NCBI RefSeq assembly: GCF_000427865.1
Contig: NZ_ATYV01000022.1
Location: 1 to 51,070 of the forward strand
Reading direction: 5' to 3'
Length of the DNA: 51,070 nt
Source: Corynebacterium sputi DSM 45148
GTDB taxonomy: Bacteria; Actinomycetota; Actinomycetes; Mycobacteriales; Mycobacteriaceae
Positions 7,498-15,988 of this stretch are shown piece after piece. Every line of letters begins with the position of its first letter. The stretch's first letter is position 1. The notes under the pieces are model-generated. The model did not search any database. It saw only the letters and a list, made by a program, of their open reading frames with translations, and was not told the DNA's origin. The translations under genes and the position numbers were made by a program.

Positions 7498-8937
7498 ATG
7501 CAGAAACAGCAGCTCGCTCAGATCGGTGTCGTCGGCCTCGCGGTGATGGGATCCAACATCGCCCGCAACTTCGCTCGGCACGGCCACACTGTCGCCGTCT
7601 ACAACCGGTCCACTGACAAAACCGACGCTCTCATCGACACTCACGGCACCGACGGGAACTTCATCCCGTCGGCGACCATCGAGGAGTTCGTCGCGTCGCT
7701 GGAGCGCCCCCGCCGCGCACTGATCATGGTGCAGGCAGGTCCGGCAACGGACGCAGTGATTGAGCAGCTCGCCGAAGCAATGGAGCCCGGCGACATCATC
7801 ATCGACGGCGGCAACGCTCTGTTCGAGGACACCATCCGCCGTGAGCGCGAGATCCGCGCCCGCGACCTGCACTTCGTCGGCGCAGGCATCTCCGGTGGCG
7901 AGGAAGGTGCCCTGAACGGCCCGTCCATCATGCCCGGCGGCACCGCTGAGTCCTACAAGTCCCTTGGTCCGCTGCTGGAGTCCGTCTCCGCAAAGGTCGA
8001 TGGAACTCCGTGCTGCACCCACATCGGCACCGATGGCGCCGGCCACTTCGTCAAGATGGTTCACAATGGCATCGAGTACGCCGACATGCAGGTCATCGGC
8101 GAGGCGTACCACCTGCTGCGCGACGCACTGGGAATGACTCCCGCCGAGATCGCTGACGTGTTCCGCGAGTGGAACTCCGGAGATCTGGACTCCTACCTCG
8201 TGGAAATCACCGCGGAGGTGCTCTCCCAGGTCGACGAAGCCACCGGAAAGCCGCTTGTCGACGTCATCGTCGATGCCGCCGGACAGAAGGGCACCGGCCG
8301 CTGGACCGTCAAGGCTGCTCTGGACCTGGGTATCCCGACCACGGGCATCGGCGAGGCCGTCTTCGCCCGTGCGCTCTCCTCTTCCCTGTCCCAGCGTGAG
8401 GCTGCTCAGTCTCTGCCGGCAGGCGACCTGGGCCAGCGCCCGGAAGATCGCGCTGAGTTCATCGAGAAGGTCCGCAAGGCTCTGTACGCCTCCAAGATCA
8501 TCGCGTACTCGCAGGGCTTCGACGAGATCAACGCCGGCGCAGCCGAGTACAACTGGGATATCGACCGCGGCGCCCTCGCCACCATCTGGCGCGGAGGCTG
8601 CATCATTCGCGCCCGCTTCCTCAACCGCATCAAGGAGGCATACGACCGCAACCCGGAGCTGCCGGCTCTGGTTTTGGACCCGTACTTCACTGAGCAGGTC
8701 TCCGACTGCCTCGACGCATGGCGCGATGTTGTCGTGACCGGCGTCCGCCTTGGCATCCCGACCCCGGTGTTCTCCTCGTCCCTGGCCTACTACGACGCAC
8801 TGCGTGCAGAGCGTCTGCCGGCAGCGCTGATCCAGGGTCAGCGTGACTTCTTCGGCGCTCACACCTACCGCCGTGTCGACCGTGAGGGTTCCTTCCACAC
8901 CCTGTGGTCCGGCGACCGCTCTGAGATTGAGGCGTAA
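7498..8937 (+). CDS. gnd: 6-phosphogluconate dehydrogenase, decarboxylating
   Basis: This cytosolic 479-aa enzyme of the oxidative pentose phosphate pathway converts 6-phosphogluconate to ribulose 5-phosphate plus CO2 and yields NADPH. The N-terminal dinucleotide fold is GLAVMGSNIARN (residues 13-24) followed by YNRSTDKTD. The substrate and catalytic regions are GAGISGGEEGALNGPS, the lysine motif HFVKMVHNGIEYADMQ, and the C-terminal FGAHTYRRVD. The sequence is very close to the C. glutamicum enzyme over its full length. The start is set at ATG 7498 rather than the in-frame GTG at 7474, because homologues begin just before LAQIGVVGLAVMG and because of the -10 box. The helicase gene starts eight bases downstream. 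Confidence 0.97.
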   Translation: MQKQQLAQIGVVGLAVMGSNIARNFARHGHTVAVYNRSTDKTDALIDTHGTDGNFIPSATIEEFVASLERPRRALIMVQAGPATDAVIEQLAEAMEPGDIIIDGGNALFEDTIRREREIRARDLHFVGAGISGGEEGALNGPSIMPGGTAESYKSLGPLLESVSAKVDGTPCCTHIGTDGAGHFVKMVHNGIEYADMQVIGEAYHLLRDALGMTPAEIADVFREWNSGDLDSYLVEITAEVLSQVDEATGKPLVDVIVDAAGQKGTGRWTVKAALDLGIPTTGIGEAVFARALSSSLSQREAAQSLPAGDLGQRPEDRAEFIEKVRKALYASKIIAYSQGFDEINAGAAEYNWDIDRGALATIWRGGCIIRARFLNRIKEAYDRNPELPALVLDPYFTEQVSDCLDAWRDVVVTGVRLGIPTPVFSSSLAYYDALRAERLPAALIQGQRDFFGAHTYRRVDREGSFHTLWSGDRSEIEA

Positions 8938-8945
8938 TCACTAAC

Positions 8946-10196
8946 GTGAGTGGCACTATGCGGGACTTGGGCGTCCCCGAATCCGTCGTCGCGGCTGCCC
9001 GCCGCATGAAAGTGACGGAGCCGACGCCTATTCAGTCTGCCGTCATCCCGGATGCCTTGGCGGGCCGGAACATTCTTGGCAAGGCACCGACAGGTACCGG
9101 GAAAACATTGGCGTTTCTGATTCCAATGGTCTCGCGGCTACTCACCGGGCATTCTGTACCAGGTCGCCCGCGCGGCCTGGTCGTGGTGCCCACTCGCGAG
9201 TTGGCCGACCAGATCGGTGACGTGGTCGCTGATCTCGGCGCTGTTCGCGGTTTGCGATCGCTCGTCTTCATAGGCGGTGAGAAGGTCAACAAGCAGAAGC
9301 TTATGCTTGCTGCCACCGTCGACGTCGTGGTCACGACGCCAGGTCGCGCGCTTCAGCTCCTGCGGGAAAAAGCTTTATCGCTTGACGACGTCACCGTCGC
9401 CGTCATCGACGAAGCCGACGAAATGGCCGACCTCGGGTTCCTCCCCGATGTCACCGGGATCCTGCGTAAGGTCCCGAAAAACGCGCAGAGGATGCTGTTC
9501 TCGGCAACCCTCGACGAGGAGGTCGAGCCGCTGACCCGGCTCGTTCCGGATCCAATCAGGCACGAGGTTGCGGCTGAAGCGCAGACCGAAGATCTTATGA
9601 CGCACCTAGAATTGCGGGTGCGCGAGGACGAAGACGCCGACGCAGTAATCCCCTGGATCGCCTCTCGTGAAGGCCGCACGGTGTTGTTCGTCTCCGCGAA
9701 GACTCGTGTAGCTCAGGTGTGCGGACTGCTCACCGCTAACGGAGTGAACCACGGGTATATCCATGGGGACCGTGGTCAAACTGCACGTCGGGATGCGCTT
9801 GCAGATTTCTCCTCGGGGCGCTGCCCCGTCTTGGTGGCCACCGACGTGGCTGCCCGTGGATTGGATATCGCGTCACTGGACCTCGTCGTCCACGTGGATC
9901 CGCCAGCGGATGCTGCGACTTATGTCCACCGTTCGGGTCGTACTGCGCGAGCCGGCGCAACTGGCACCGTGGCGACTCTCGTTCGGCAACGCCAGATTGC
10001 GGCCACCGAGCGCGTTCTGGCCCAGGTTGGTGTCACCCCGCGGATTATCGAGGTCAACCGGCCTACGTCTCCGGAACTGCGGACCGCCGTGGGTGCCAAG
10101 CGCCCGGTTGGCCGGAAGTCTCCTGAGAAGAAGCCCGAGACCCGCCAGCCAAGCCCCTCACGGCGCCGTGGCGGTCCGCGCAAGAAACGCAGATAG
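8946..10196 (+). CDS. DEAD-box ATP-dependent RNA helicase
   Basis: The 416-aa protein has the two RecA-like domains of SF2 DEAD-box helicases in order: Q motif region VTEPTPIQ, motif I APTGTGKT, PTREL, TPGR, the DEAD box VIDEADEM, motif III FSATL, and in the second domain ATDVAARGLDIASL and HRSGRTARAG. The C-terminal tail of about 45 residues is basic and rich in K, R and P, a likely RNA-contact extension. The predicted role is RNA remodelling, for example in ribosome assembly or mRNA turnover. The start is GTG 8946, with GAGG about eleven bases before; ATG 8958 is possible. It is probably co-transcribed with gnd. Confidence 0.9.
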   Translation: MSGTMRDLGVPESVVAAARRMKVTEPTPIQSAVIPDALAGRNILGKAPTGTGKTLAFLIPMVSRLLTGHSVPGRPRGLVVVPTRELADQIGDVVADLGAVRGLRSLVFIGGEKVNKQKLMLAATVDVVVTTPGRALQLLREKALSLDDVTVAVIDEADEMADLGFLPDVTGILRKVPKNAQRMLFSATLDEEVEPLTRLVPDPIRHEVAAEAQTEDLMTHLELRVREDEDADAVIPWIASREGRTVLFVSAKTRVAQVCGLLTANGVNHGYIHGDRGQTARRDALADFSSGRCPVLVATDVAARGLDIASLDLVVHVDPPADAATYVHRSGRTARAGATGTVATLVRQRQIAATERVLAQVGVTPRIIEVNRPTSPELRTAVGAKRPVGRKSPEKKPETRQPSPSRRRGGPRKKRR

Positions 10197-10200
10197 CTTG

Positions 10201-10206
10201 TAGAAT
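10201..10206 (+). promoter_or_regulatory. Putative -10 box ahead of the CNNM pair
   Basis: TAGAAT lies 12 bases before the ATG at 10219, just after the helicase stop codon. It could start a very short-leader transcript for the CNNM genes in addition to read-through from gnd. No -35 element is evident. Confidence 0.3.
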
Positions 10207-10218
10207 CAGCTCCCAATC

Positions 10219-11607
10219 ATGGACATACTCTTAAATATCGCCGCGGTCGTCGGCTTCATCGCCCTCACCGCGGGCAACGGCCTCTTCGTCGCCTTCGAAT
10301 TCGCCCTGACCGGTCTTGAGCGCTCCAATATCGAGAGCGAGGCGAAAAAGCGCGGAGACGCCACGTCGCGGGCCGTGGAATCAGCACATAGCAGGCTGTC
10401 CTTCCATCTGTCCGGTGCCCAGTTGGGCATCACGATCACGACCCTGGCCACCGGTTACCTCGCTGAGCCGGTCCTGTCCCAGTACTTCACGCCGATGTTG
10501 TCGTGGATGGGTCTGCCGCAATCCGCGTCGACTGCGGTGGCATTGATCCTCGCGATGATCGTCGCGACGCTGTTGTCGATGATCTACGGCGAGCTGGTGC
10601 CAAAGAACGTCGCGATCACCCTACCGATGCCAACGGCACGCAAGGTGACCCGCCCAGTGCTGGTCTTCAACTGGATTTTCGCACCGTTCATCCATTTGAT
10701 GAACACCTCGGCGAACTGGATCGTCAAGAAGCTGGGAATCTCTCCCACCGATGAGCTGGCCTCGGCGCGTAACCCTCAGGAGCTCGGTGCCTTGGTGCGA
10801 AACTCCGCGGAGATCGGATCCTTAGACTCGGCGAAGGCCGCAATGTTGGACCGCTCACTGCAGTTCGGTGAGAAGAGCGCAGAAGACTTCATGACTCCTC
10901 GCTCGACGATCCACTGGCTGTCCGTCGACTCAACAATCACGGATCTGCTGGAGATGTCTTTGGACACTGGCCGCTCCCGTTTCCCGGTGGCAGACGGCGA
11001 CTTGGATGCCACCGTCGGTGTCGTCCACGTGAAGGATGCCTTCACCGTGCCTGCTGGCCGTCGTGACCTCACGTCAGTCTCGGCGCTCGCCAAGGAAGTG
11101 CCAGTTCTCCCCCAGTCCCTCGACGGTGACGCAGTCCTGTCCGAGGTACGCTCGGCCGGTTCTCAGATCGTGTTGATCGCTGACGAATATGGCGGCACCG
11201 CAGGAATCGTCACCATCGAAGACCTCGTCGAGGAAATCCTCGGAGAGGTCTGGGACGAGCACGACGATGCTGAGTCTGAGATCGAGGTCCGTCGCGACAT
11301 TGAGGGCTGGGACTGCTCCGGCCTCGTCCGCGTCGATGAACTTCCGTTGAAGGTCGGTTACTCCGCACCTGACGGTGGTGACTGGGAAACCCTCGGCGGT
11401 GTCATGATGGCGGCGCTGGGCCGGATTCCAGTTGACGGTGATGTCGTACTCCTTCCAGAGACCGACCACGACCGCATGGACGAATTTGAGTCCGGCATCC
11501 GTGGCCGCTGGTACGCAAGAATCACGTCCATGGACGGCAGGCGAGTGGACCGCGCCCTTCTGATTCCTGTGACCAACGAGCGCGCGAAGGAGATGTTCGA
11601 GCGATGA
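10219..11607 (+). CDS. CNNM/CBS-domain membrane protein with CorC_HlyC domain
   Basis: This 462-aa inner-membrane protein has an N-terminal CNNM (DUF21) domain with hydrophobic segments in residues 1-140, including FVAFEFALTGLERS and the conserved YGELVPKNVAI. Next come two CBS modules (about 215-345), with MTPRSTI at the first and IADEYGGTAGIVTIEDLVEE at the second. A C-terminal CorC_HlyC domain (about 365-460) contains TLGGVMMAALGRIP. Relatives are linked to magnesium or cobalt efflux and are often mislabelled hemolysins. Its stop overlaps the start of the next CNNM gene by four bases (ATGA), so the two products are probably made together and may form a heterodimer. Confidence 0.85.
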   Translation: MDILLNIAAVVGFIALTAGNGLFVAFEFALTGLERSNIESEAKKRGDATSRAVESAHSRLSFHLSGAQLGITITTLATGYLAEPVLSQYFTPMLSWMGLPQSASTAVALILAMIVATLLSMIYGELVPKNVAITLPMPTARKVTRPVLVFNWIFAPFIHLMNTSANWIVKKLGISPTDELASARNPQELGALVRNSAEIGSLDSAKAAMLDRSLQFGEKSAEDFMTPRSTIHWLSVDSTITDLLEMSLDTGRSRFPVADGDLDATVGVVHVKDAFTVPAGRRDLTSVSALAKEVPVLPQSLDGDAVLSEVRSAGSQIVLIADEYGGTAGIVTIEDLVEEILGEVWDEHDDAESEIEVRRDIEGWDCSGLVRVDELPLKVGYSAPDGGDWETLGGVMMAALGRIPVDGDVVLLPETDHDRMDEFESGIRGRWYARITSMDGRRVDRALLIPVTNERAKEMFER

Positions 11608-12746
11608 GCGACTATTTCGGAATCATCCTGGCCGTCGTACTGCTGGCCGTTAACGCCTTCTTCGTGGGCGCTGAGTTCGCCCTCATCGCGGCTCGCCGCG
11701 ACCGCCTCGAGGCCCTCATTGCACAGGGCAAGAAGCGGGCACGCATTGTCCTCGATGCCACCGAGCACCTCTCCTTGATGCTCGCTGCTGCGCAGTTGGG
11801 CATCACTGTTGCCTCGCTGCTGCTCGGCCGTGTGTCCGAACCTGCGATTGCGCACCTGCTGGAAGAACCCTTCGAAGCGATGGGAGTGCCGGATAACCTC
11901 TTGCACCCGATCAGCTTCGCTATTGCCTTGGGCATCATCACGATCCTGCACGTGCTGCTGGGTGAGATGGTGCCAAAGAATATCGCCCTGGCTGGACCAG
12001 AAACGATGGCCATGTGGCTGACTCCGGTCCACCTGGCTTTCTTCAAACTGGTCAAGCCTTTCCTGCTGTTCTTCAACTGGGTTGCCCGCAAGACTCTCGG
12101 TATCTTCGGAATCGAGCAGCGCGATGAGCTCGACAGTTCTGTCGACTCCTCCTCGCTGGCAGACATGATTGCCGAATCGCGCGAGGAAGGGCTCCTCGAC
12201 GAAGAAGAGCACTCCCGCCTGAGCCGTGCACTGTCCTCGGAGCTGCGAGCGGTCAGCGAAGTGATCGTCCCCCTAGATCAGGTCCGCACCATCCCCGGGC
12301 ACCCAACGCTTGGGGACCTGGAGAAGGCAGTCACCGACACCGGATTCTCTCGATTCCCGGTCAAGGCATCCTCCGGCGACTACCAGGGCTACGTCCATGT
12401 GAAGGACGTGCTCGACCGAGTCATCGATCCCGCCTCCGGCCCTGACACCGTCATCCCTGACGGTGAGATCCGCGAACTGATCTCCGTTCGCACCGACGAG
12501 GCCATCGACTTGGCTCTGCGCAGCCTCTCTCGCGGCTCAGCGCACATGGCGCTCGCCGTCGATGAGGAGGGCACCACGCTCGGCCTAGTCACGATGGAAG
12601 ACCTCATCGAAGAGCACATTGGTGTCGTCCGCGACTGGACGCACACCTCCACCACGGCCCGTCAGGCCGCATCAAGCGCACCGGACGCACTCGCCGCTGC
12701 TAGCCGGCGACGCACCGCCGCTGTCCGCGCCGCCAACAATAAGTAA
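11604..12746 (+). CDS. Second CNNM/CBS-domain membrane protein, short form
   Basis: The 380-aa protein is a paralogue of the preceding product. It has a CNNM domain (FFVGAEFALIAARRDRLEAL near the N-terminus and LLGEMVPKNIALAGPE around residue 120) and two CBS modules, the second with LAVDEEGTTLGLVTMEDLIEE. It lacks the CorC_HlyC domain of its neighbour and ends instead in a low-complexity tail rich in Ala, Thr and Arg. This long/short CNNM pairing is common in actinobacteria. The likely role is divalent cation transport or its regulation, inferred from the family. The next gene starts immediately after its stop codon. Confidence 0.85.
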   Translation: MSDYFGIILAVVLLAVNAFFVGAEFALIAARRDRLEALIAQGKKRARIVLDATEHLSLMLAAAQLGITVASLLLGRVSEPAIAHLLEEPFEAMGVPDNLLHPISFAIALGIITILHVLLGEMVPKNIALAGPETMAMWLTPVHLAFFKLVKPFLLFFNWVARKTLGIFGIEQRDELDSSVDSSSLADMIAESREEGLLDEEEHSRLSRALSSELRAVSEVIVPLDQVRTIPGHPTLGDLEKAVTDTGFSRFPVKASSGDYQGYVHVKDVLDRVIDPASGPDTVIPDGEIRELISVRTDEAIDLALRSLSRGSAHMALAVDEEGTTLGLVTMEDLIEEHIGVVRDWTHTSTTARQAASSAPDALAAASRRRTAAVRAANNK

Positions 12747-13646
12747 ATGCAGGTACTTAGCAAAGACGAATGGTTACCCCGGGCTAAAGCCCACAGCGCC
12801 CGGGCCGGTGAGGTCACCTCAGCCCACCTGGCACGACGCAGCCGCCACGAACGGCACCCTGTCGAGGACTTTCTCTTCGATTACTACCCAGTTCGCCCCT
12901 CGGCACTGCGCCGGTGGACCCCGGGAATCGGGGTCGCGCTGCAGGACGCTCTCGTCGATGGCGACCCACATCCCCTGCTGGGGTGGTCGAGGGATCTAGT
13001 GGTGGAGGGGGACCTCGTAAAGCTCGGTCTTTCTGCGTTCCTCGAACGCCGTGGGCGATCGGTGCTCTACATTCGGGACCTACTTGCGGCGACCGACGGG
13101 CGCGCCGGCAGGTTTGGATGCTTCGGCATGCACGAATGGGCGATGGTCTACAAGACTGACAATCCTCGGCACCCGGAGCCGTTGCGGCTGGGGCAGGCAG
13201 GAACCGACGCCGTCGTGGAGAGCCACGACATCGCGTGCACCCACTTCGACGCTTTCCGGTTCTTCACCGATAGCGCTCTCCCGCTGAACCGAATTCAGCC
13301 AACTCGAGAGAGCCAACCGGAGCTCGAACAGCCGGGCTGTCTGCACGCAAATATGGACCTCTACAAATGGGCCTCGAAACTGGGGCCTCTAATCCCCGGT
13401 GAACTGTGGCTCGATTGCATGGATTTGGCGATGGCAGTGCGCAGACTGGACATGGCGGCCTCTCCGTACGACCTGAGGCAATGGGGCGTCGAACCTGTGC
13501 CCGTCGAAACCACCGACGGCAAGGCAGAGTACGTCCGTAGACAACGCGAATTCGCCGACCGCGCGGAGCCACTTCGACGCGCGCTCATCGAGCACGCCAG
13601 CGCCGCCCTTTCTTTCCGCTACCCCGCTACGATGAATGAAGAATGA
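12747..13646 (+). CDS. Conserved actinobacterial protein, often labelled 3-methyladenine DNA glycosylase
   Basis: This is a 299-aa soluble protein without signal peptide or membrane segment. Conserved-looking blocks are HPVEDFLFDYYPVRPSALRRW near residue 35, RFGCFGMHEWAMVYK around residue 120 and THFDAFRFFT followed by LNRIQPTRESQPELEQPGCLHANMDLYKWA around residue 165 (given in parts: LNRIQPTRE, EQPGCLHANMDLYKWA). Relatives in Corynebacterium and Mycobacterium are widely labelled 3-methyladenine DNA glycosylase. I see no helix-hairpin-helix-GPD motif or other glycosylase signature, so that name is doubtful. The histidines and aspartates in HEWAMVY, THFDAFRF and HANMDLY could form a metal or catalytic centre; this is inference. 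It follows the CNNM pair with no gap. Confidence 0.6.
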   Translation: MQVLSKDEWLPRAKAHSARAGEVTSAHLARRSRHERHPVEDFLFDYYPVRPSALRRWTPGIGVALQDALVDGDPHPLLGWSRDLVVEGDLVKLGLSAFLERRGRSVLYIRDLLAATDGRAGRFGCFGMHEWAMVYKTDNPRHPEPLRLGQAGTDAVVESHDIACTHFDAFRFFTDSALPLNRIQPTRESQPELEQPGCLHANMDLYKWASKLGPLIPGELWLDCMDLAMAVRRLDMAASPYDLRQWGVEPVPVETTDGKAEYVRRQREFADRAEPLRRALIEHASAALSFRYPATMNEE

Positions 13647-13670
13647 CCATCGATCGGGAGGGTGACAGAC

Positions 13671-15257
13671 ATGGGCCGACATTCCGACGGCAAACCCAAT
13701 AATCGTGTGGCCGCCGGGCCCTTGTACCTCACCATCGCGGCGATTATCTTGATCGCCGCGTTGGTCTCGTGGCTGCTGTTTTTCCGGACCGACAGCGACG
13801 AGACCGCTGACGGACGTGACTGCTCCCGCGGAGACCTCACCATCACCGTCACCGCAGACCCGTCAGTCATCTCCCGGGTCCAGCGACTCGTGACTGACTA
13901 CGGCGAGTCCTCCCCTGTCATGCAGGACTACTGCGTGCGCCCGCAGTTGGCGGTCTCCGGAACCGACCAGGTGACGCGCGCAATAGAGGCTGCTGGCGAC
14001 GACGATCCCGCTGCTATGGCCGCGGTGCCCTCGGTGTGGGTTCCGGCCTCTGACGACGCAGTGTCGCAGGTCGCCGACATGGGCGTGGTCAACCTTTCCG
14101 ACAACCGGGCTCGGTTGAACTCGGAACCGGTCGGCGTCGCTGTCGCAGAAGATCGTGCCGATGAGTTGTCCGGCTCCTCCTGGGAGGAGCTGGCCGAGTT
14201 GAACATCGCTGCACCGGGCGACGAGGATGCCGTTGTCTCCTCGCTTGTCGACGCCCACTTGGACCCCGACGCATCCCCAGAGGATCTCAGCTCCTCGGCA
14301 GTGGCTCGCGCTGACGCCAGCGGTGACCTGACCTCGGACGCGGTGCTCGCCGAGATCATCTCTGGAGACTCCGAATTCGACGCGATGGCCTCGACCCAGT
14401 CAATGGCGGACATGGGCGGAGCGGTCACCGGATTCGTCTCCCCCGAAGGCTCCTCCGCGATCAACGCACCTGTGATCGCACTGGGTTCAGGTGGACCAGT
14501 GAGCGAGGACAGCGCCCGCGCCGCAGCGGACTTCATCAGCTTCATCGAGGACCATGAACTAGTGGCGGATGACTCCGATGCCACCTCACCGTCCGGACCA
14601 CAGGCTGAGCGTGCTGCAGCACTGGTTCCTGCTCTCGCCAACATCGAGACCGATCCGTTCGCTGGAATCGACGACGGTTCTCAGGACACTCCGGTCGCTC
14701 CGGTAGCTGGTGCAGGATCCACGCTGGTGCTGGTAGATTCCTCCACCGACGTCAATCTTGACGAAGTGCGCGGCGCTCTGGACCCGCTGCTCGAGGAAGC
14801 CGGAACCGGTGACGGCAAGCGCGTTGCGCTGTGGAACTACTCCTCGCCTCAGTCGGCCGGTACCCCGGTACGGGCGAACGTGTACCTCTACGGCGCCAAT
14901 CCGCAGGATTCCAGGAACGTTCTTAGGGACCTCGGATCAGTCGGTGAACCATGGATCTGGCCGTCTATTGTCCCCGCGTATCAGCACGCACAGGATGCCT
15001 ACCAGCCGGATGTGCCAAACCGGGTTGTCCTGGTCACCTCCGGAAACGACGACTCCGGGACAGACTCCCAGGGAGCAATCGACCAGATTCGGTCGCTCAA
15101 TGAGTCCGGTGAGCCGGTGCAGGTCGACGTTGTTGTGCTTGGTGAGGACACCACCGACGGTGCCTTGACGGAACTGGCTGCGGCAACCGGTGGCACTGTC
15201 AGTGCCGCTGGTGCTCTGGGCCTGGAACCGGCCCTCCGTCAGGCGATGGGACTGTAG
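13671..15257 (+). CDS. Membrane-anchored vWA-like protein with substrate-binding-like N-domain
   Basis: The 528-aa protein has one N-terminal transmembrane segment (about residues 17-40, LYLTIAAIILIAALVSWLLFF) with a positively charged cytoplasmic side, so the remainder is extracytoplasmic. Residues 50-310 resemble the periplasmic-binding-like half seen with vWA domains in actinobacteria (RDCSRGDLTITVTADPSV and later GGAVTGFVSPEGS). Residues about 345-528 form a vWA-type fold beginning STLVLVDSSTDVN. The MIDAS motif DxSxS is only partly kept (DSSTD), so metal binding is uncertain. The region is very acidic. The start is ATG 13671, with GGGAGGG about nine bases upstream. The function is unknown; an envelope role is inferred. 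A perfect terminator follows. Confidence 0.7.
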   Translation: MGRHSDGKPNNRVAAGPLYLTIAAIILIAALVSWLLFFRTDSDETADGRDCSRGDLTITVTADPSVISRVQRLVTDYGESSPVMQDYCVRPQLAVSGTDQVTRAIEAAGDDDPAAMAAVPSVWVPASDDAVSQVADMGVVNLSDNRARLNSEPVGVAVAEDRADELSGSSWEELAELNIAAPGDEDAVVSSLVDAHLDPDASPEDLSSSAVARADASGDLTSDAVLAEIISGDSEFDAMASTQSMADMGGAVTGFVSPEGSSAINAPVIALGSGGPVSEDSARAAADFISFIEDHELVADDSDATSPSGPQAERAAALVPALANIETDPFAGIDDGSQDTPVAPVAGAGSTLVLVDSSTDVNLDEVRGALDPLLEEAGTGDGKRVALWNYSSPQSAGTPVRANVYLYGANPQDSRNVLRDLGSVGEPWIWPSIVPAYQHAQDAYQPDVPNRVVLVTSGNDDSGTDSQGAIDQIRSLNESGEPVQVDVVVLGEDTTDGALTELAAATGGTVSAAGALGLEPALRQAMGL

Positions 15258-15273
15258 ACCCAAGAAGCTGATC

Positions 15274-15307
15274 GAACCCCCGGATGTTGGAGCACATCCG
15301 GGGGTTC
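15274..15307. terminator. Bidirectional terminator between convergent vWA and merR genes
   Basis: GAACCCCCGGATGT (15274-15287) and ACATCCGGGGGTTC (15294-15307) form a perfect 14-bp stem with a six-base loop. It sits between two convergent genes and is symmetric enough to act in both directions. Confidence 0.85.
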
Positions 15308-15320
15308 GGTCTGTATCAGG

Positions 15321-15869
15321 TCAGCTGCTGCGGCGGTTCCGGCGCTCAGCGAGCTCGTCGATGGTCTCCACCTGCGGGGTACCATCGATACGCTCGGAGG
15401 GGAACTTGACGATGTCACCAGCCAGCTCACGGAGAATGCCCGGCACCGCAATGCCGAAGACACCCTGCCCGCCATTGAGCAGATCGATGACCTCTTCATT
15501 GGAACGGCACTGGTACACGGTACGACCGTCCGAGACTAGGGTGATCGTGGCGAGGTCATCAACACCAAGATCGCTCAGACGATCCACCGCCAGGCGGATG
15601 TTCTGAAGAGAAATGCCGGTGTCCAAGAGACCACGGACGATCTTCAGGACCAGGATATCCCGGAACGAATACAAACGCTGTGAACCGGAACCGTGTGCGT
15701 CACGGATCGACGGCTCGACCAGTCCGGTGCGGGCCCAGTAATCGAGCTGGCGGTACGTAATTCCCGCAGCCTGAATGGCGGTGGGGACTCGGTAGCCGAC
15801 CTCGGCATCATCATGCCCGAGCTCGAACAGGGATTCCTGCACGCCCTCCGGTCCGGTGTGGTCAGTCAT
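15321..15869 (-). CDS. MerR-family regulator (second MerR of the odhI cluster)
   Basis: This 182-aa DNA-binding protein has a MerR-type winged helix at about residues 20-95: GYRVPTAIQAAGITYRQLDYWARTGLVEPS, then the wing SQRLYSFRDILVLKIVRGLLDTG (shown in pieces AGITYRQLDYWARTG and RLYSFRDILVLKI). The effector half is short (residues 96-182) and lacks a cysteine metal site. It is the counterpart of Rv1830 and of the corresponding corynebacterial gene, always near garA/odhI. The start at 15869 is chosen because of GGAGCG just upstream; the frame runs further 5' but without family similarity. No target can be read from the sequence. Confidence 0.85.
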   Translation of the reverse strand: MTDHTGPEGVQESLFELGHDDAEVGYRVPTAIQAAGITYRQLDYWARTGLVEPSIRDAHGSGSQRLYSFRDILVLKIVRGLLDTGISLQNIRLAVDRLSDLGVDDLATITLVSDGRTVYQCRSNEEVIDLLNGGQGVFGIAVPGILRELAGDIVKFPSERIDGTPQVETIDELAERRNRRSS

Positions 15870-15960
15870 ATTCGCTCCAATAACGCTGAAATGGTGCCAG
15901 AAGAAATAACACCTGTGTCGTTCATTCCTCGACAAGGTTAGATCATTGACACCACTGTAC

Positions 15961-15975
15961 CCGGCGACACGCCGG
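15961..15975 (-). terminator. Small GC hairpin between DUF151 gene and merR
   Basis: CCGGCG and CGCCGG (15961-15966 and 15970-15975) flank a three-base loop, 13 bases after the DUF151 stop codon. There is no T run, so it may be an attenuator or an RNA-stability element rather than a full terminator. Confidence 0.4.
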
Positions 15976-15988
15976 ACACCAGGCTATT

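Noticed and set aside
7369..8898. 509-aa minus-strand frame opposite gnd
   Set aside because: Shadow of gnd; the product is low-complexity Val/Asp/Gly without a recognisable family.
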